NCBI GenBank assembly: GCA_913775315.1 | Contig: CAJYIX010000037.1 | Location: 62,001-126,000, forward strand | DNA length: 64,000 nucleotides | From: an uncultured Sphingomonas sp. | GTDB taxonomy: Bacteria > Pseudomonadota > Alphaproteobacteria > Sphingomonadales > Sphingomonadaceae | Reading direction: 5' to 3' | Shown: positions 17,215-24,200 of the stretch, piece by piece | Numbering within the stretch: position 1 is the stretch's first letter | How the letters are laid out: each line of letters starts with the position of its first letter | Translations under genes and position numbers: made by a program | Notes under the pieces: model-generated | What the model was told of the DNA's origin: nothing | The model's input: the letters and a program-made list of their open reading frames with translations, nothing else | Databases searched by the model: none

Positions 17215-17672
17215 ACGACCTCGCGGCGGTGGAGCAGCTGGCGAGCGCGCTCCTGCGCTCGGTCGCGCCGCCCGCGCGCCGCAAGATCCTGACCGCAATC
17301 GCGCGCGACATCCGCCGCAGCCAGTCCGACCGCATCGCCGCGCAGAAAGCGCCCGATGGCAGCGCATTCGCGCCGCGTCGGCCGAAGCCGAAGAAGAAGG
17401 GCAAACTGCGCCAGCGCCGCATGTTCTCCAAGATCCGGCTCGCGAAGCACCTGCGCGCCCAAGCAACGACCGACGAGGCGACGATTGGCTTCAGCGGTCC
17501 GGCGTCGCGCGTCGCGCGGGTCCATCAGCTCGGGCTCGACGATGCACCGGCACCGGGTATGCGCAAGGTTCGCTACACCCGCCGTGTGCTGCTCGGACTG
17601 ACGCCCACTGAGGTCGCATGTGCGATGGATTTCTTGATAGGTAACATCCAGAGCGCCGGCAAAACGCTCTAA
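17211..17672 (+). CDS. S: tail completion protein (P2 gpS)
   Basis: 153 aa, GTG start. It contains the basic RRKILTAIARDIRRSQ...RIAAQKAPDGSAFAPR segment and a RVHQLGL motif near the C-terminus, both typical of phage virion morphogenesis protein S. It completes the tail at the connector end. In P2, V and W would follow; here the repeat-gene cargo array begins 28 bp after its stop. Confidence 0.88.
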   Translation: MNDLAAVEQLASALLRSVAPPARRKILTAIARDIRRSQSDRIAAQKAPDGSAFAPRRPKPKKKGKLRQRRMFSKIRLAKHLRAQATTDEATIGFSGPASRVARVHQLGLDDAPAPGMRKVRYTRRVLLGLTPTEVACAMDFLIGNIQSAGKTL

Positions 17673-17700
17673 ACAACAGGTGCTGACGTCGTGCCGCGCC

Positions 17701-17744
17701 ATGCCCGAAAGCGGCCATTCCGCTATCGCCCACTTGCAGACATT
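17701..17744 (+). repeat. array repeat R1 (right half only)
   Basis: Half copy: GATGCCCGAAAGCGG-type hairpin AAGCGG/CCGCT, then CACTTGCAGACATT. It lies between gpS and the lipoprotein gene. The left half is only weakly recognisable upstream (GCTGACGTC at 17682). Confidence 0.6.
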
Positions 17745-17769
17745 AGCAGCGAGTGAGAGGAACTTGTCG

Positions 17770-18195
17770 ATGCGACCCGTCCTTGTACTCCTTCTGCTGA
17801 TTGCGTCGGTGAGTTGCGCGCCCGCTAGGCTTTCCAGGCAAGAAGCATTGATGAATGAGATAGAGAGCTTGGTAAAATTACCTGCCAATGCAGGAACGGT
17901 ACAAAGTTATGCCCGCTACTACACTGAATACAAAGGATCGGTTCATGGAGCTTACACAACCACAGTAGAGGGACCCCGCCCACCTGATTTTGCCTGCAGT
18001 GAGATGAAATCTGATGACAGCGTGAAAGCCGTATCTTGCCCAGCCGCAGCCGATGTTCCTGTAGGACAACGCCGGTGGGTCAGATACGAAGACTATCCCG
18101 CCGTAACGGGGTCTGGCTGCACCGCAATCGATCTTCAATATGAGCCACGGACGAAGCAGTTCACCTATCTTCAATGCGCCAAATCAGATCACTGA
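17770..18195 (+). CDS. putative lipoprotein, first cargo gene of the array
   Basis: 141 aa. MRPVLVLLLLIASVSC at the N-terminus is a signal peptide with a plausible lipobox Cys16. The mature part is soluble and has three further Cys residues (CSEMK, VSCPA, GSGCT) that could form disulfides. GAGAGGA precedes the start by about 8 bp. No family is recognised. The codons are less GC-biased than in phage structural genes. It is flanked by R1 and R2. A cell-surface change in the lysogen is possible. Confidence 0.65.
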   Translation: MRPVLVLLLLIASVSCAPARLSRQEALMNEIESLVKLPANAGTVQSYARYYTEYKGSVHGAYTTTVEGPRPPDFACSEMKSDDSVKAVSCPAAADVPVGQRRWVRYEDYPAVTGSGCTAIDLQYEPRTKQFTYLQCAKSDH

Positions 18196-18244
18196 TAAGA
18201 TGAATAGTAGGCATTCCCCGGCCCAAGTCGGATCGACTGCTACC

Positions 18245-18383
18245 CTGCCCATAACGAACGCTGGGGCCGATCGGCCCGACGCCGGAAACCGGACGGGCTG
18301 CTTACCCACCCATAGCGGACGTTCAGGTAGGTTGAGGCCGACCCCGAAAGCGGCAAGTCCGCTTCCGCCCATTTGCAGACATT
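18245..18383 (+). repeat. array repeat R2 (one partial plus one full copy)
   Basis: A truncated unit (CTGCCCATAACGAACGC...AAACCGGACGG) is followed by a second unit with CATAGCGGACGTTC, then CCGAAAGCGG...CCGCTTCC and the terminal TTGCAGACATT. This explains the 213 bp between the lipoprotein and the 88-aa gene. Confidence 0.65.
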
Positions 18384-18408
18384 GGTGGGTCGGACGTAAG
18401 CTCCGCCT

Positions 18409-18675
18409 ATGAGGGAGACGCGAGCACTGACACGGCGTCGCTACCTGATCCAAGTTGGCTTGGTGGCAGCAGCAACAGCGGTGTGCGTATTGATTACAGA
18501 CGCGCTCGCCTTCAGGTCGCTCTTCAATCTGGCTTGGATGGTGGGACTGCCCCTCGGCGTGGCGGTGATTGGGAATGCCGGTTGGGGGCGTCGTTCCTTA
18601 ATGGCCATCGCCCTACTGAGTGTCTCGCTCGTGGTCGGGGTGCTCATCGGGGTGAACTTCACAAGTTACGGCTGA
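18409..18675 (+). CDS. small membrane protein (88 aa)
   Basis: Basic N-terminus (RETRALTRRRYLIQ), then three hydrophobic segments (VGLVAAATAVCVLITDA, LAWMVGLPLGVAVIGN, AIALLSVSLVVGVLIGV). No family is recognised. Its stop codon overlaps the first base of repeat R3, so gene and repeat form one unit. Confidence 0.6.
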   Translation: MRETRALTRRRYLIQVGLVAAATAVCVLITDALAFRSLFNLAWMVGLPLGVAVIGNAGWGRRSLMAIALLSVSLVVGVLIGVNFTSYG

Positions 18676-18765
18676 ACGTCCGCTTTCCCGCCCATAGCGA
18701 ACGCCGGGGCCGATCGGCGTGATGCCGGAAAACGGACAGGGCGCTTCCGCCAAGTTGCAGATTTA
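18675..18765 (+). repeat. array repeat R3 (full copy)
   Basis: Begins AACGTCCGCTTTCC directly in the stop codon of the preceding gene and ends TTGCAGATTTA. The early GTCCGCTTTCC segment can pair with the later GGAAAACGGAC segment, giving an imperfect long-range stem. Confidence 0.7.
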
Positions 18766-18790
18766 GGGGTCAGCTGACTATCGTCTTTAG

Positions 18791-18943
18791 ATGGCGCTCG
18801 CTGTCCGCATAGTCCTCCTGGCACTGCTGGGTTTAGGAATCGGGCTTGCCCGAACCGGTGTCTATAAGCCGCTGCGGATTAGCGGATGGGCTTTGATAAT
18901 CGCTTGCTCCGCCCTGCTGATCGTAAATGCGTTGCACGGCTAG
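18791..18943 (+). CDS. small membrane protein (50 aa)
   Basis: MALAVRIVLLALLGLGIGLA then GWALIIACSALLIVNALHG: two short hydrophobic helices separated by RTGVYKPLRIS. No homologue is recalled. It is too short for certainty, but the position (exactly one frame between R3 and R4) fits the one-gene-per-repeat pattern. Confidence 0.45.
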   Translation: MALAVRIVLLALLGLGIGLARTGVYKPLRISGWALIIACSALLIVNALHG

Positions 18944-18976
18944 CATCGCGTCCTGACATCCAAGAGGACAACAACT

Positions 18977-19020
18977 GTTACCGGAAGCGGCCATTCCGCT
19001 CACGCCCACTTGCAGGCCCC
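18977..19020 (+). repeat. array repeat R4 (right half only)
   Basis: GTTACCGGAAGCGG...CCGCTCACGCCCACTTGCAGG. It retains hairpin 2 but the terminal GACATT is replaced. Confidence 0.55.
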
Positions 19021-19060
19021 CGCTTGGGAACGCATTCTCGCCTCAACGAGGAGAGCCAGT

Positions 19061-19285
19061 TTGAGCGAAGACGCGCGCAACTCCGTTTATCTCTGGGCAG
19101 GCGGATTGTTTTATGCGGGTCTGTTTTGGGCGGCGCTGCATTACGAATGGCTCGCAGGCGTGCCTGGCGGTTGGCTTTGGCCGCTCGTTGGCATCGCCAC
19201 CCTAGCCAATCTTGCTGAGCTCGGTTGGCGCCTTTGGAAACGACGCGCGTCCAATCCGAAGAACCCTAACCGGAATGACCGCTAA
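19061..19285 (+). CDS. small membrane protein (74 aa)
   Basis: TTG start preceded by GAGGAGA at a 6-bp spacing. SVYLWAGGLFYAGLFWAALHY and WLWPLVGIATLANLAELGW form two hydrophobic spans; the C-terminus is basic and Asn/Arg-rich (RRASNPKNPNRNDR). No family recognised. The TAA stop lies at the start of repeat R5. Confidence 0.55.
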   Translation: MSEDARNSVYLWAGGLFYAGLFWAALHYEWLAGVPGGWLWPLVGIATLANLAELGWRLWKRRASNPKNPNRNDR

Positions 19286-19364
19286 CCTGCTCATAGCGGA
19301 CGCCGGGGCCGAGCTGCGCTATGCCGGAAAGCGGCCCGTCCGCTCACGCCCAAACGCAGACATT
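19283..19364 (+). repeat. array repeat R5
   Basis: Starts in the stop codon of the preceding gene (TAACCTGCTCATAGCGGACGCC), continues with ATGCCGGAAAGCGGCCCGTC and ends CGCAGACATT. Confidence 0.65.
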
Positions 19365-19430
19365 CCCGAAGCTCGATCCGAATTCGACGCAGGCGTTGGC
19401 TCGACGCCCGGATTAGGGCAGCTTCACCGG

Positions 19431-19829
19431 ATGCCGCAGCGCCTGAATCTGACCGCCCTCCTCGTTGACGAATATGACACTGCCATCGACTTTTTCGTCG
19501 GAAAGCTTGGCTTCGAGTTGCGCGCCGACACAGCGATGGGCGATGGCAAGCGATGGGTGGTGGTTGCGCCGCATGGCGCGGCGAGCGGACTGTTACTGGC
19601 GCGGGCTGTCGGTGACAGGCAATGTGGAGCGATCGGCGATCAAAGTGGTGGTCGGGTGTTCTTGTTCCTCGAAACCGATGACTTCGCCCGTGACCATCTT
19701 GCCTATACCCAGCGGGGCATCCGGTTCGTCGAGAAGCCTCGCCATGAACCGTATGGCATCGTGGCCGTCTTCGAGGACCTCTATGGCAATCGGTGGGATT
19801 TGATCGAGCCTGTCACCGCTACACGATGA
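19431..19829 (+). CDS. glyoxalase/VOC superfamily protein
   Basis: 132 aa, one vicinal-oxygen-chelate domain: LTALLVDEYDTAIDFFVGKLGFEL (betaalpha start), GKRWVVVAPHGAASGLLLA, GRVFLFLETDDFARDHLAY, and FEDLYGNRWDLIEP (D-x-x-G-N-x-W/D-L-x-E/Q signature). Such proteins include glyoxalases, dioxygenases and antibiotic-binding proteins; substrate is not predictable here. It is the largest plus-strand metabolic-type cargo in the array, between R5 and R6. Confidence 0.85.
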   Translation: MPQRLNLTALLVDEYDTAIDFFVGKLGFELRADTAMGDGKRWVVVAPHGAASGLLLARAVGDRQCGAIGDQSGGRVFLFLETDDFARDHLAYTQRGIRFVEKPRHEPYGIVAVFEDLYGNRWDLIEPVTATR

Positions 19830-19892
19830 TTCCCGCTTCATCATCGTTTGCGGGAAAGCTGGTGAGGGTTAAGGTCGGCAATGCAGGTCGGC

Positions 19893-19938
19893 GTTACCGT
19901 AAGCGGAATCTCCGCTCTCGCCCACTTGCGGACGTTGA
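19893..19938 (+). repeat. array repeat R6 (right half only)
   Basis: GTTACCGTAAGCGGAATC then TCCGCTCTCGCCCACTTGCGGACGTT. The 3' end GCGGACGTT is closer to an exact complement of the 5' end AACGTCCGC than in the other copies. Confidence 0.55.
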
Positions 19939-19968
19939 CATCGGCCTCCGATAGCCGGACGAAAACAA

Positions 19969-20136
19969 ATGGCCATGCACTGGACGATGTTTCTGCCGGT
20001 CCCTTTAGTGATCGCATTCATCATTGCGATCGTGAAGGCGAACAGCAAGAAGCAGCGCGAGCTTGCTGCGGCCGGTTTCCTAGCCGGGATAGGGTTAATC
20101 GCGGGCATTTCAGCGCTGCTTGGTCATGGCAGCTGA
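19969..20136 (+). CDS. small membrane protein (55 aa)
   Basis: MAMHWTMFLPVPLVIAFIIA, a KANSKKQRE polar turn, then a second hydrophobic helix (GFLAGIGLIAGISALLGHGS). A start at the second ATG (19975) is equally possible. The TGA overlaps the start of repeat R7. No family recognised. Confidence 0.5.
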   Translation: MAMHWTMFLPVPLVIAFIIAIVKANSKKQRELAAAGFLAGIGLIAGISALLGHGS

Positions 20137-20225
20137 CGTCCGTTTTCTTGCCCCTAGCGGACGCCGAGACCGGTTGAGGGCGATACCGAAAGCGGCCTGT
20201 CCTCTTACGCCCACTTGCAGACATT
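20135..20225 (+). repeat. array repeat R7 (full copy)
   Basis: Begins GACGTCCGT in the stop codon of the preceding frame and has the TAGCGGACGCC and CCGAAAGCGGCC blocks. It ends CACTTGCAGACATT, abutting the tRNA-like sequence at 20226. Confidence 0.7.
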
Positions 20226-20305
20226 GCCAGCGGCAGGGGATCGAACCCGCACCCCGTCACCGGGGATCGCTGTAGCGATACGTCTACCAATTCCGTCACG
20301 CTGGC
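20226..20305 (-). pseudogene. tRNA-Leu-like sequence without an anticodon
   Basis: Read on the minus strand it has a 7-bp acceptor stem (GCCAGCG/CGCTGGC), TG at 8-9, a leucine-type D arm (ACGGAATTGGTAGACGT), a long variable arm (CCCCG-GTGA-CGGGG) and a T arm (GCGGG/CCTGC) with TTCGATC. In place of a 7-nt anticodon loop the stem TCGCT/AGCGA closes on only 2 nt, so the anticodon is missing. The T loop has 8 nt, and no CCA is encoded. It is therefore a class II tRNA relic or mimic, sitting between repeats R7 and R8. Confidence 0.7.
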
Positions 20306-20338
20306 GACGCCGCGATAGCACGCTTTCGCGATCGTGCC

Positions 20339-20424
20339 GAACGTCCGCTTTCCTGCCCATAGCGGACGCCGAGGTTACCTGGAGCGACGCCAAAAAGCGG
20401 ACAGGCCGCTTACGCCCAAACCCG
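20339..20424 (+). repeat. array repeat R8
   Basis: Best-preserved left part: GAACGTCCGCTTTCC, then CCATAGCGGACGCC (stem GTCCGCT/AGCGGAC), followed by AAAGCGGACAGGCCGCTTACG. The terminal GCAGACATT is missing; the copy ends in CGCCCAAAC. Confidence 0.65.
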
Positions 20425-20478
20425 GCCACCGACGGGGTGAATGAACCGGCGTGTCCGTAAGCCGCTGAAGCAGAACCA

Positions 20479-20862
20479 TCACGCCTGACGTGGCGCAATC
20501 TCGATAACTTCCTGGCTGAGTTCACCCAGGTGTATCAGGCGGGTTAAGCGAATGGCGAATTCCTCTGGATCGTCGAATGGGAAGCTCGCTAACGACCAAC
20601 CGGCAAATTCACGCGCGAGTATCTCTCGATCACTTAAAATCTCGACATTCCAATGGCGTGGGTCTGCTGCGATGCGTTGATAGGTTGCCTCAACCGTATC
20701 CGGCGCACCCTCAATAATTTGAATAAAGTTTGGAAAATCGGCCCAGAGTAGTCCTGTTATCCCGCACAAGGCATTGTTTCGTCTAGACTTGTGGACGATA
20801 GCAAACAGATCGTTTGGCCAATTTTGGCCAGCATAAACGCTTCTGTAGATGAGCCGTCGCAT
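20479..20862 (-). CDS. BLUF-domain blue-light photoreceptor
   Basis: 127 aa, a stand-alone BLUF domain that binds FAD and senses blue light. Key residues are visible: Tyr6 (RRLIYRS), Asn30 (RNNALCGITGLL), Gln48 (NFIQIIEG) and Trp89 (FAGWSL). The short C-terminal extension resembles the capping helices of YcgF/PixD-type short BLUF proteins. The start is placed at the ATG preceded by GAGGCTGGG; an in-frame ATG 39 bp upstream exists. It is transcribed against the tail operon, flanked by R8 and R9. No effector domain is attached, so it must act through a partner. Confidence 0.88.
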   Translation of the reverse strand: MRRLIYRSVYAGQNWPNDLFAIVHKSRRNNALCGITGLLWADFPNFIQIIEGAPDTVEATYQRIAADPRHWNVEILSDREILAREFAGWSLASFPFDDPEEFAIRLTRLIHLGELSQEVIEIAPRQA

Positions 20863-21009
20863 CCCAGCCTCATGGATTCGAATGCTTGTTCCCGATGACA
20901 TTGTATCCGCATTGGATCAATTGAGCAGCTTGACCCTTTGGTATGTGCTCAACAACGGTTCGCCGAAAGAGTCGCTAAGCGCACTATCAGCAAGGCACGA
21001 GCGATTTAG

Positions 21010-21090
21010 AACGGTCCGCTTTCCTGTTATAGCGGACGCTAGCGCCGTTAGGCGCGATGCCCGAAAGCGGCCGTTCTGCTTACAGCCCGA
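21010..21090 (+). repeat. array repeat R9, last copy before gene J
   Basis: ACGGTCCGCTTTCC, then TATAGCGGACGC, then GATGCCCGAAAGCGGCC...CTGCTTACAGCCC. The 3' end is lost. It is followed within 15 bp by late-dyad copy 2. Confidence 0.65.
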
Positions 21091-21104
21091 TACCGCCTTG
21101 CGAT

Positions 21105-21127
21105 CCGTTGGAGTGCGTCTCTACCGG
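21105..21127. promoter_or_regulatory. late-dyad element, copy 2 (upstream of J)
   Basis: Same core as copy 1 (half sites CCGTTGGAG and CTCTACCGG) with near-identical flanks over about 37 bp. The centre at 21116 lies 57 bp before the J ATG (21173). It marks the restart of the tail operon after the cargo array. Confidence 0.65.
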
Positions 21128-21172
21128 TTGACGCGCTAGCCCTGCCTCACCCCCGCCGCCGACATGGCGGCG

Positions 21173-22072
21173 ATGTCCGACGCCGCCTCCTCCAACGTCA
21201 TCGACCTGTCGCGCCTGCCGCCGCCGACCGTTGTCGAGCTGCTTGCCTTCGACACGATCCGCGCGCGCAACGTCGACATGCTTCAGACGCTCGCGCCGTG
21301 GTTCGACGCCACGATCGCCAGCGATCCCGCGGTCAAGCTGCTCGAGCTTTTCTCCTATCGCGAGATACTCCTGCGGCAGGATTTCAACGACCGCGGTCGG
21401 CAGCTGATGGTTGCCTATGCCACCGGCGCGAACCTCGATCAGCTCGGCGCGATTATGGGCGTCACCCGCCTGACGATCGATCCCGGCGATGCCGATCAGG
21501 GCATCGCCCCCGTCTTCGAAAGCGACGACGACTTCCGCCGCCGCATCGTCCTCGCGCCGGAGAGCTTCAGCGTCGCCGGACCGGCCGACGCCTATGTCTT
21601 CTGGGCGCTGTCCGCTGCGCCGACGATCGCCGACGCGATCGCCTCGACCCCGGCGCCGGGCGATGTCACCGTCGCGATCCTGTCGCGAAACGGTCAGGGC
21701 ACCGCCAGCGCCGACGAGATCGCGGAGGTCGAAGCGGTGCTGACGCATCGATCGATCCGCCCACTGACCGATCGCGTCACCGTCGTCTCGGCCGAGATCG
21801 TACCCTTCGTCGTCGACGCCGAGCTGCGCATCTATGTCGGCCCGGACAGCGACGTCGTGCGCGCCGCGGCCGAGGCGGCGCTTGCCGCCTATCTCGCCCG
21901 CCAGCGCCGCCTGGGCCGCGACGTCGCGCGCTCGGGCATCCTCGCCGCCCTCCACGTCGAGGGCGTCCAGTCGGTCAACCTGATCTCGCCGGCCGCCGAC
22001 GTGGCGATCGGCGATACGCAGGTCGGATGGTGCGCGGGCACCGATGTGACGGTCATCGGCAATGGCTTCTGA
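21173..22072 (+). CDS. J: baseplate assembly protein J (P2 gpJ)
   Basis: 299 aa. Conserved start MSDAASSNVIDLSRLPPPTV, then the YREILLRQDFNDRGRQLM segment, LGVTRL-like loop (GAIMGVTRLTIDPG), DDDFRRRIVLAPESFSVAG, and C-terminal AALHVEGVQSVNL. It forms the baseplate wedge ring. The ATG at 21173 is preferred over 21164 because it gives the family N-terminus; neither has a strong ribosome binding site. The 3' end overlaps I by 11 bp. Confidence 0.92.
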   Translation: MSDAASSNVIDLSRLPPPTVVELLAFDTIRARNVDMLQTLAPWFDATIASDPAVKLLELFSYREILLRQDFNDRGRQLMVAYATGANLDQLGAIMGVTRLTIDPGDADQGIAPVFESDDDFRRRIVLAPESFSVAGPADAYVFWALSAAPTIADAIASTPAPGDVTVAILSRNGQGTASADEIAEVEAVLTHRSIRPLTDRVTVVSAEIVPFVVDAELRIYVGPDSDVVRAAAEAALAAYLARQRRLGRDVARSGILAALHVEGVQSVNLISPAADVAIGDTQVGWCAGTDVTVIGNGF

Positions 22073-22709
22073 CCTCCTGCCACCTAACGCGACGCCGCTC
22101 GAACGCGCGCTCGCGACCATCGCCGGCAACGTCGCCGGCGTGCCGCTGGAGATCGGCGCGCTGATGAACCCGGCGACGATCCCGTCGAGCGCGCTGCCGT
22201 GGCTGGCCTTCTTCCTTTCCATCGACCGCTGGGACGCCAACTGGAGCGACGAGGAGAAGCGCGCCGCGGTTGCCAGCGCGATTCCCGATCAACGCATCAA
22301 GGGCTCGCGCCTCGCCGTCGAGCGCGTCCTCGCCCGCTATGACGCCCTCGCCGAGCTGGTCGAATGGTGGCAGGCCGGTGGCAGCGGCGACCCGCACACG
22401 TTCGAGGTTCGCCTGCCGCTGATCGACGCCGCCGGCAATGGGCCGCGCCTGTCGGCCGCTACGCTCTCGCGCATGGCCGGCGAGATCGCCCGCACCAAGC
22501 CCGCGCGATCGGTCTTCGCGATCACCGGGCAGCTCGCGCTCGATGCCATCCCCGCGCCGATCGCCGCCGCCACCGTCACCGGCCTGCGCCGCCTCGACCT
22601 CGCCGCCAATGACGGCGCCGCCGGCATCCCATGGGCCGACCTTCTCCAGAACGAACACGGCGAACCGCTGACCGACGACGCCGGCACCATGATCGACGGG
22701 AGCGCCTGA
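22062..22709 (+). CDS. I: phage tail protein I (P2 gpI)
   Basis: 215 aa. It starts MASDLLPPNATPLERAL and has the family's WLAFFLSIDRWDANWSDEEK segment and VERVLARYD...VEWWQ. Second baseplate wedge component. Overlaps J and the fibre gene. Confidence 0.9.
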   Translation: MASDLLPPNATPLERALATIAGNVAGVPLEIGALMNPATIPSSALPWLAFFLSIDRWDANWSDEEKRAAVASAIPDQRIKGSRLAVERVLARYDALAELVEWWQAGGSGDPHTFEVRLPLIDAAGNGPRLSAATLSRMAGEIARTKPARSVFAITGQLALDAIPAPIAAATVTGLRRLDLAANDGAAGIPWADLLQNEHGEPLTDDAGTMIDGSA

Positions 22710-24199
22710 TGTCTGCCCTTGCCCTCACCATCACCAATGCTGGCCGCGCCGCGCTTGTCGACGCCGCCGCCGGCGGGACCGCCGCGGTTCGCATCGTCGA
22801 GGCCGGGCTCACCGCCGCCGACTTCATCGCCGCGCCGACGCTGGAGATCCTGCCGGGCGAACATCGTCGGGCCGAGGCGATCTCGGGCATCGCCGCCGAT
22901 GCCACCACGGTCCACCTGACCATCCGCGACGCCAGCGCCGCCGCCTACATCGTGCGCGGCTTCGGCCTCTATCTCGACGATGGCACGCTGTTCGCCGTCT
23001 ATAGCCAAGCGGCACCGATCTTCGACAAGCCGCCCGAGGTCGGGCTCTACATCGCCGCGGATCTCCGCTTCCTGCCCGGCGAGGCCGATCTCGTCACCTT
23101 CGGCGACACGAACTTCCTCCTGCCGCCCGCCACCGCCGACATGGCCGGCGTCGCCAAGCTCGCCACCACGGCGGAGGCGCTGGCGATGCTCGTCGCCGAC
23201 AAGATCATCACCCCGGCCCGAATGGGCGAGGTGCTCGCCGGCTATGTCCGCGCCGCGCAGCTCGCGCAGCCGAACGGCGTCGCCACGCTTGGCGCCGATG
23301 GCAAGCTCGCCGCCGGCCAGCGCCCGCCGATCGACGCGATCGACGTCTTCACCGCCGCCGACCAGGCCGCGATGCTCGCGCTCCCCGCGACGGCCGGCGA
23401 CATGGCGGTGCGGAACGACAATGGCCGGGTCTACATTCTCTCCGTCACGCCCGCGACGACACTCGCCAATTGGGTCGAGCTGAACGCTCCCGCGCCCGTC
23501 CAATCGGTCAACGGCAAGGTCGGCCCCGTCGTTCTGACCCCCGCCGATGTCGGGGCAGCGCCCGCCACGCGCTGCGTCATCGCCGGCGGCCTCGTCACCG
23601 GTGGCGGCACGCTCGAGGGCGATCGCACGCTCACCGTGACCGCCGCAACGCCGGAAGAGGCCGGCGCAGGCGCGCGTCCGGACGTTGCCGTTACGCCCGC
23701 CGCGCTCGCGCCGGTCATTGCCGCGATCGGCGGCAAGGCCAGCGCCGGCGCGACGATCGGCGCGGCCGGGCTGCTCAAGGGCGGCGGCCCGATCGGCAAC
23801 AATCCGGTGCTCACCCTCGACGCGGCGAGCGCGGCCGACATCGTTGCCGGCCTGCGCGCCGACGCGGCGATCACGCCCGCCGCGCTCGCTGCCCTGCCGC
23901 GCAGCCTGACGCCGAACGGGTACGCCATGCTTCCCGGCGGGCTGATGATGCAGTGGGTCCGCTACCGCGCCGTCTTCGGCTCCGAACAGGCGGTCTATGT
24001 CTCCTGGCCGCTTGCCTTCAGCGAGCTGGCGCTGCCCGTCACCATCACGACCTACATCGCCGGCGCGAACACCTTCCGCGACCTCTGGGCGCAGATCGCC
24101 GGCGAGCCGACCGTCAACGGCTGCACCGTCCAGCTTCAGAGCGCGACGTCGAACGACAAGCGCTGCGACGGCTTCGACATCATCGTCTGGGGGCGCTGA
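22709..24199 (+). CDS. tail fibre protein (P2 gpH-like)
   Basis: 496 aa. The N-terminus (ALTITNAGRAALVDAAAGGTAAVRIVEAGL...) is the conserved phage tail-collar/fibre attachment domain found after gpI. The middle has repeated beta-type segments with many Ala/Gly/Pro (VQSVNGKVGPVVLTPADVGAAP is a collar repeat). The C-terminal ~90 residues carry Trp/aromatic-rich strands and two Cys, likely the receptor-binding tip. ATG overlaps the I stop by 1 bp. Host-range determinant. Confidence 0.85.
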   Translation: MSALALTITNAGRAALVDAAAGGTAAVRIVEAGLTAADFIAAPTLEILPGEHRRAEAISGIAADATTVHLTIRDASAAAYIVRGFGLYLDDGTLFAVYSQAAPIFDKPPEVGLYIAADLRFLPGEADLVTFGDTNFLLPPATADMAGVAKLATTAEALAMLVADKIITPARMGEVLAGYVRAAQLAQPNGVATLGADGKLAAGQRPPIDAIDVFTAADQAAMLALPATAGDMAVRNDNGRVYILSVTPATTLANWVELNAPAPVQSVNGKVGPVVLTPADVGAAPATRCVIAGGLVTGGGTLEGDRTLTVTAATPEEAGAGARPDVAVTPAALAPVIAAIGGKASAGATIGAAGLLKGGGPIGNNPVLTLDAASAADIVAGLRADAAITPAALAALPRSLTPNGYAMLPGGLMMQWVRYRAVFGSEQAVYVSWPLAFSELALPVTITTYIAGANTFRDLWAQIAGEPTVNGCTVQLQSATSNDKRCDGFDIIVWGR

Positions 24200-24200
24200 C

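Noticed and set aside
20226-20305. Functional tRNA-Leu
   Set aside because: The anticodon loop has only 2 nt, the T loop is abnormal and there is no CCA, so it cannot decode.
20205-20525. 106-aa frame on the minus strand across repeat R8 and the tRNA-like sequence
   Set aside because: It is made entirely of repeat and tRNA sequence. Such frames (KRP..KAD.. peptides) are typical repeat translations.
17673-21150. Classical integron
   Set aside because: No integron integrase, and the repeats lack clear RYYYAAC and GTTRRRY core sites. Only the organisation is integron-like.
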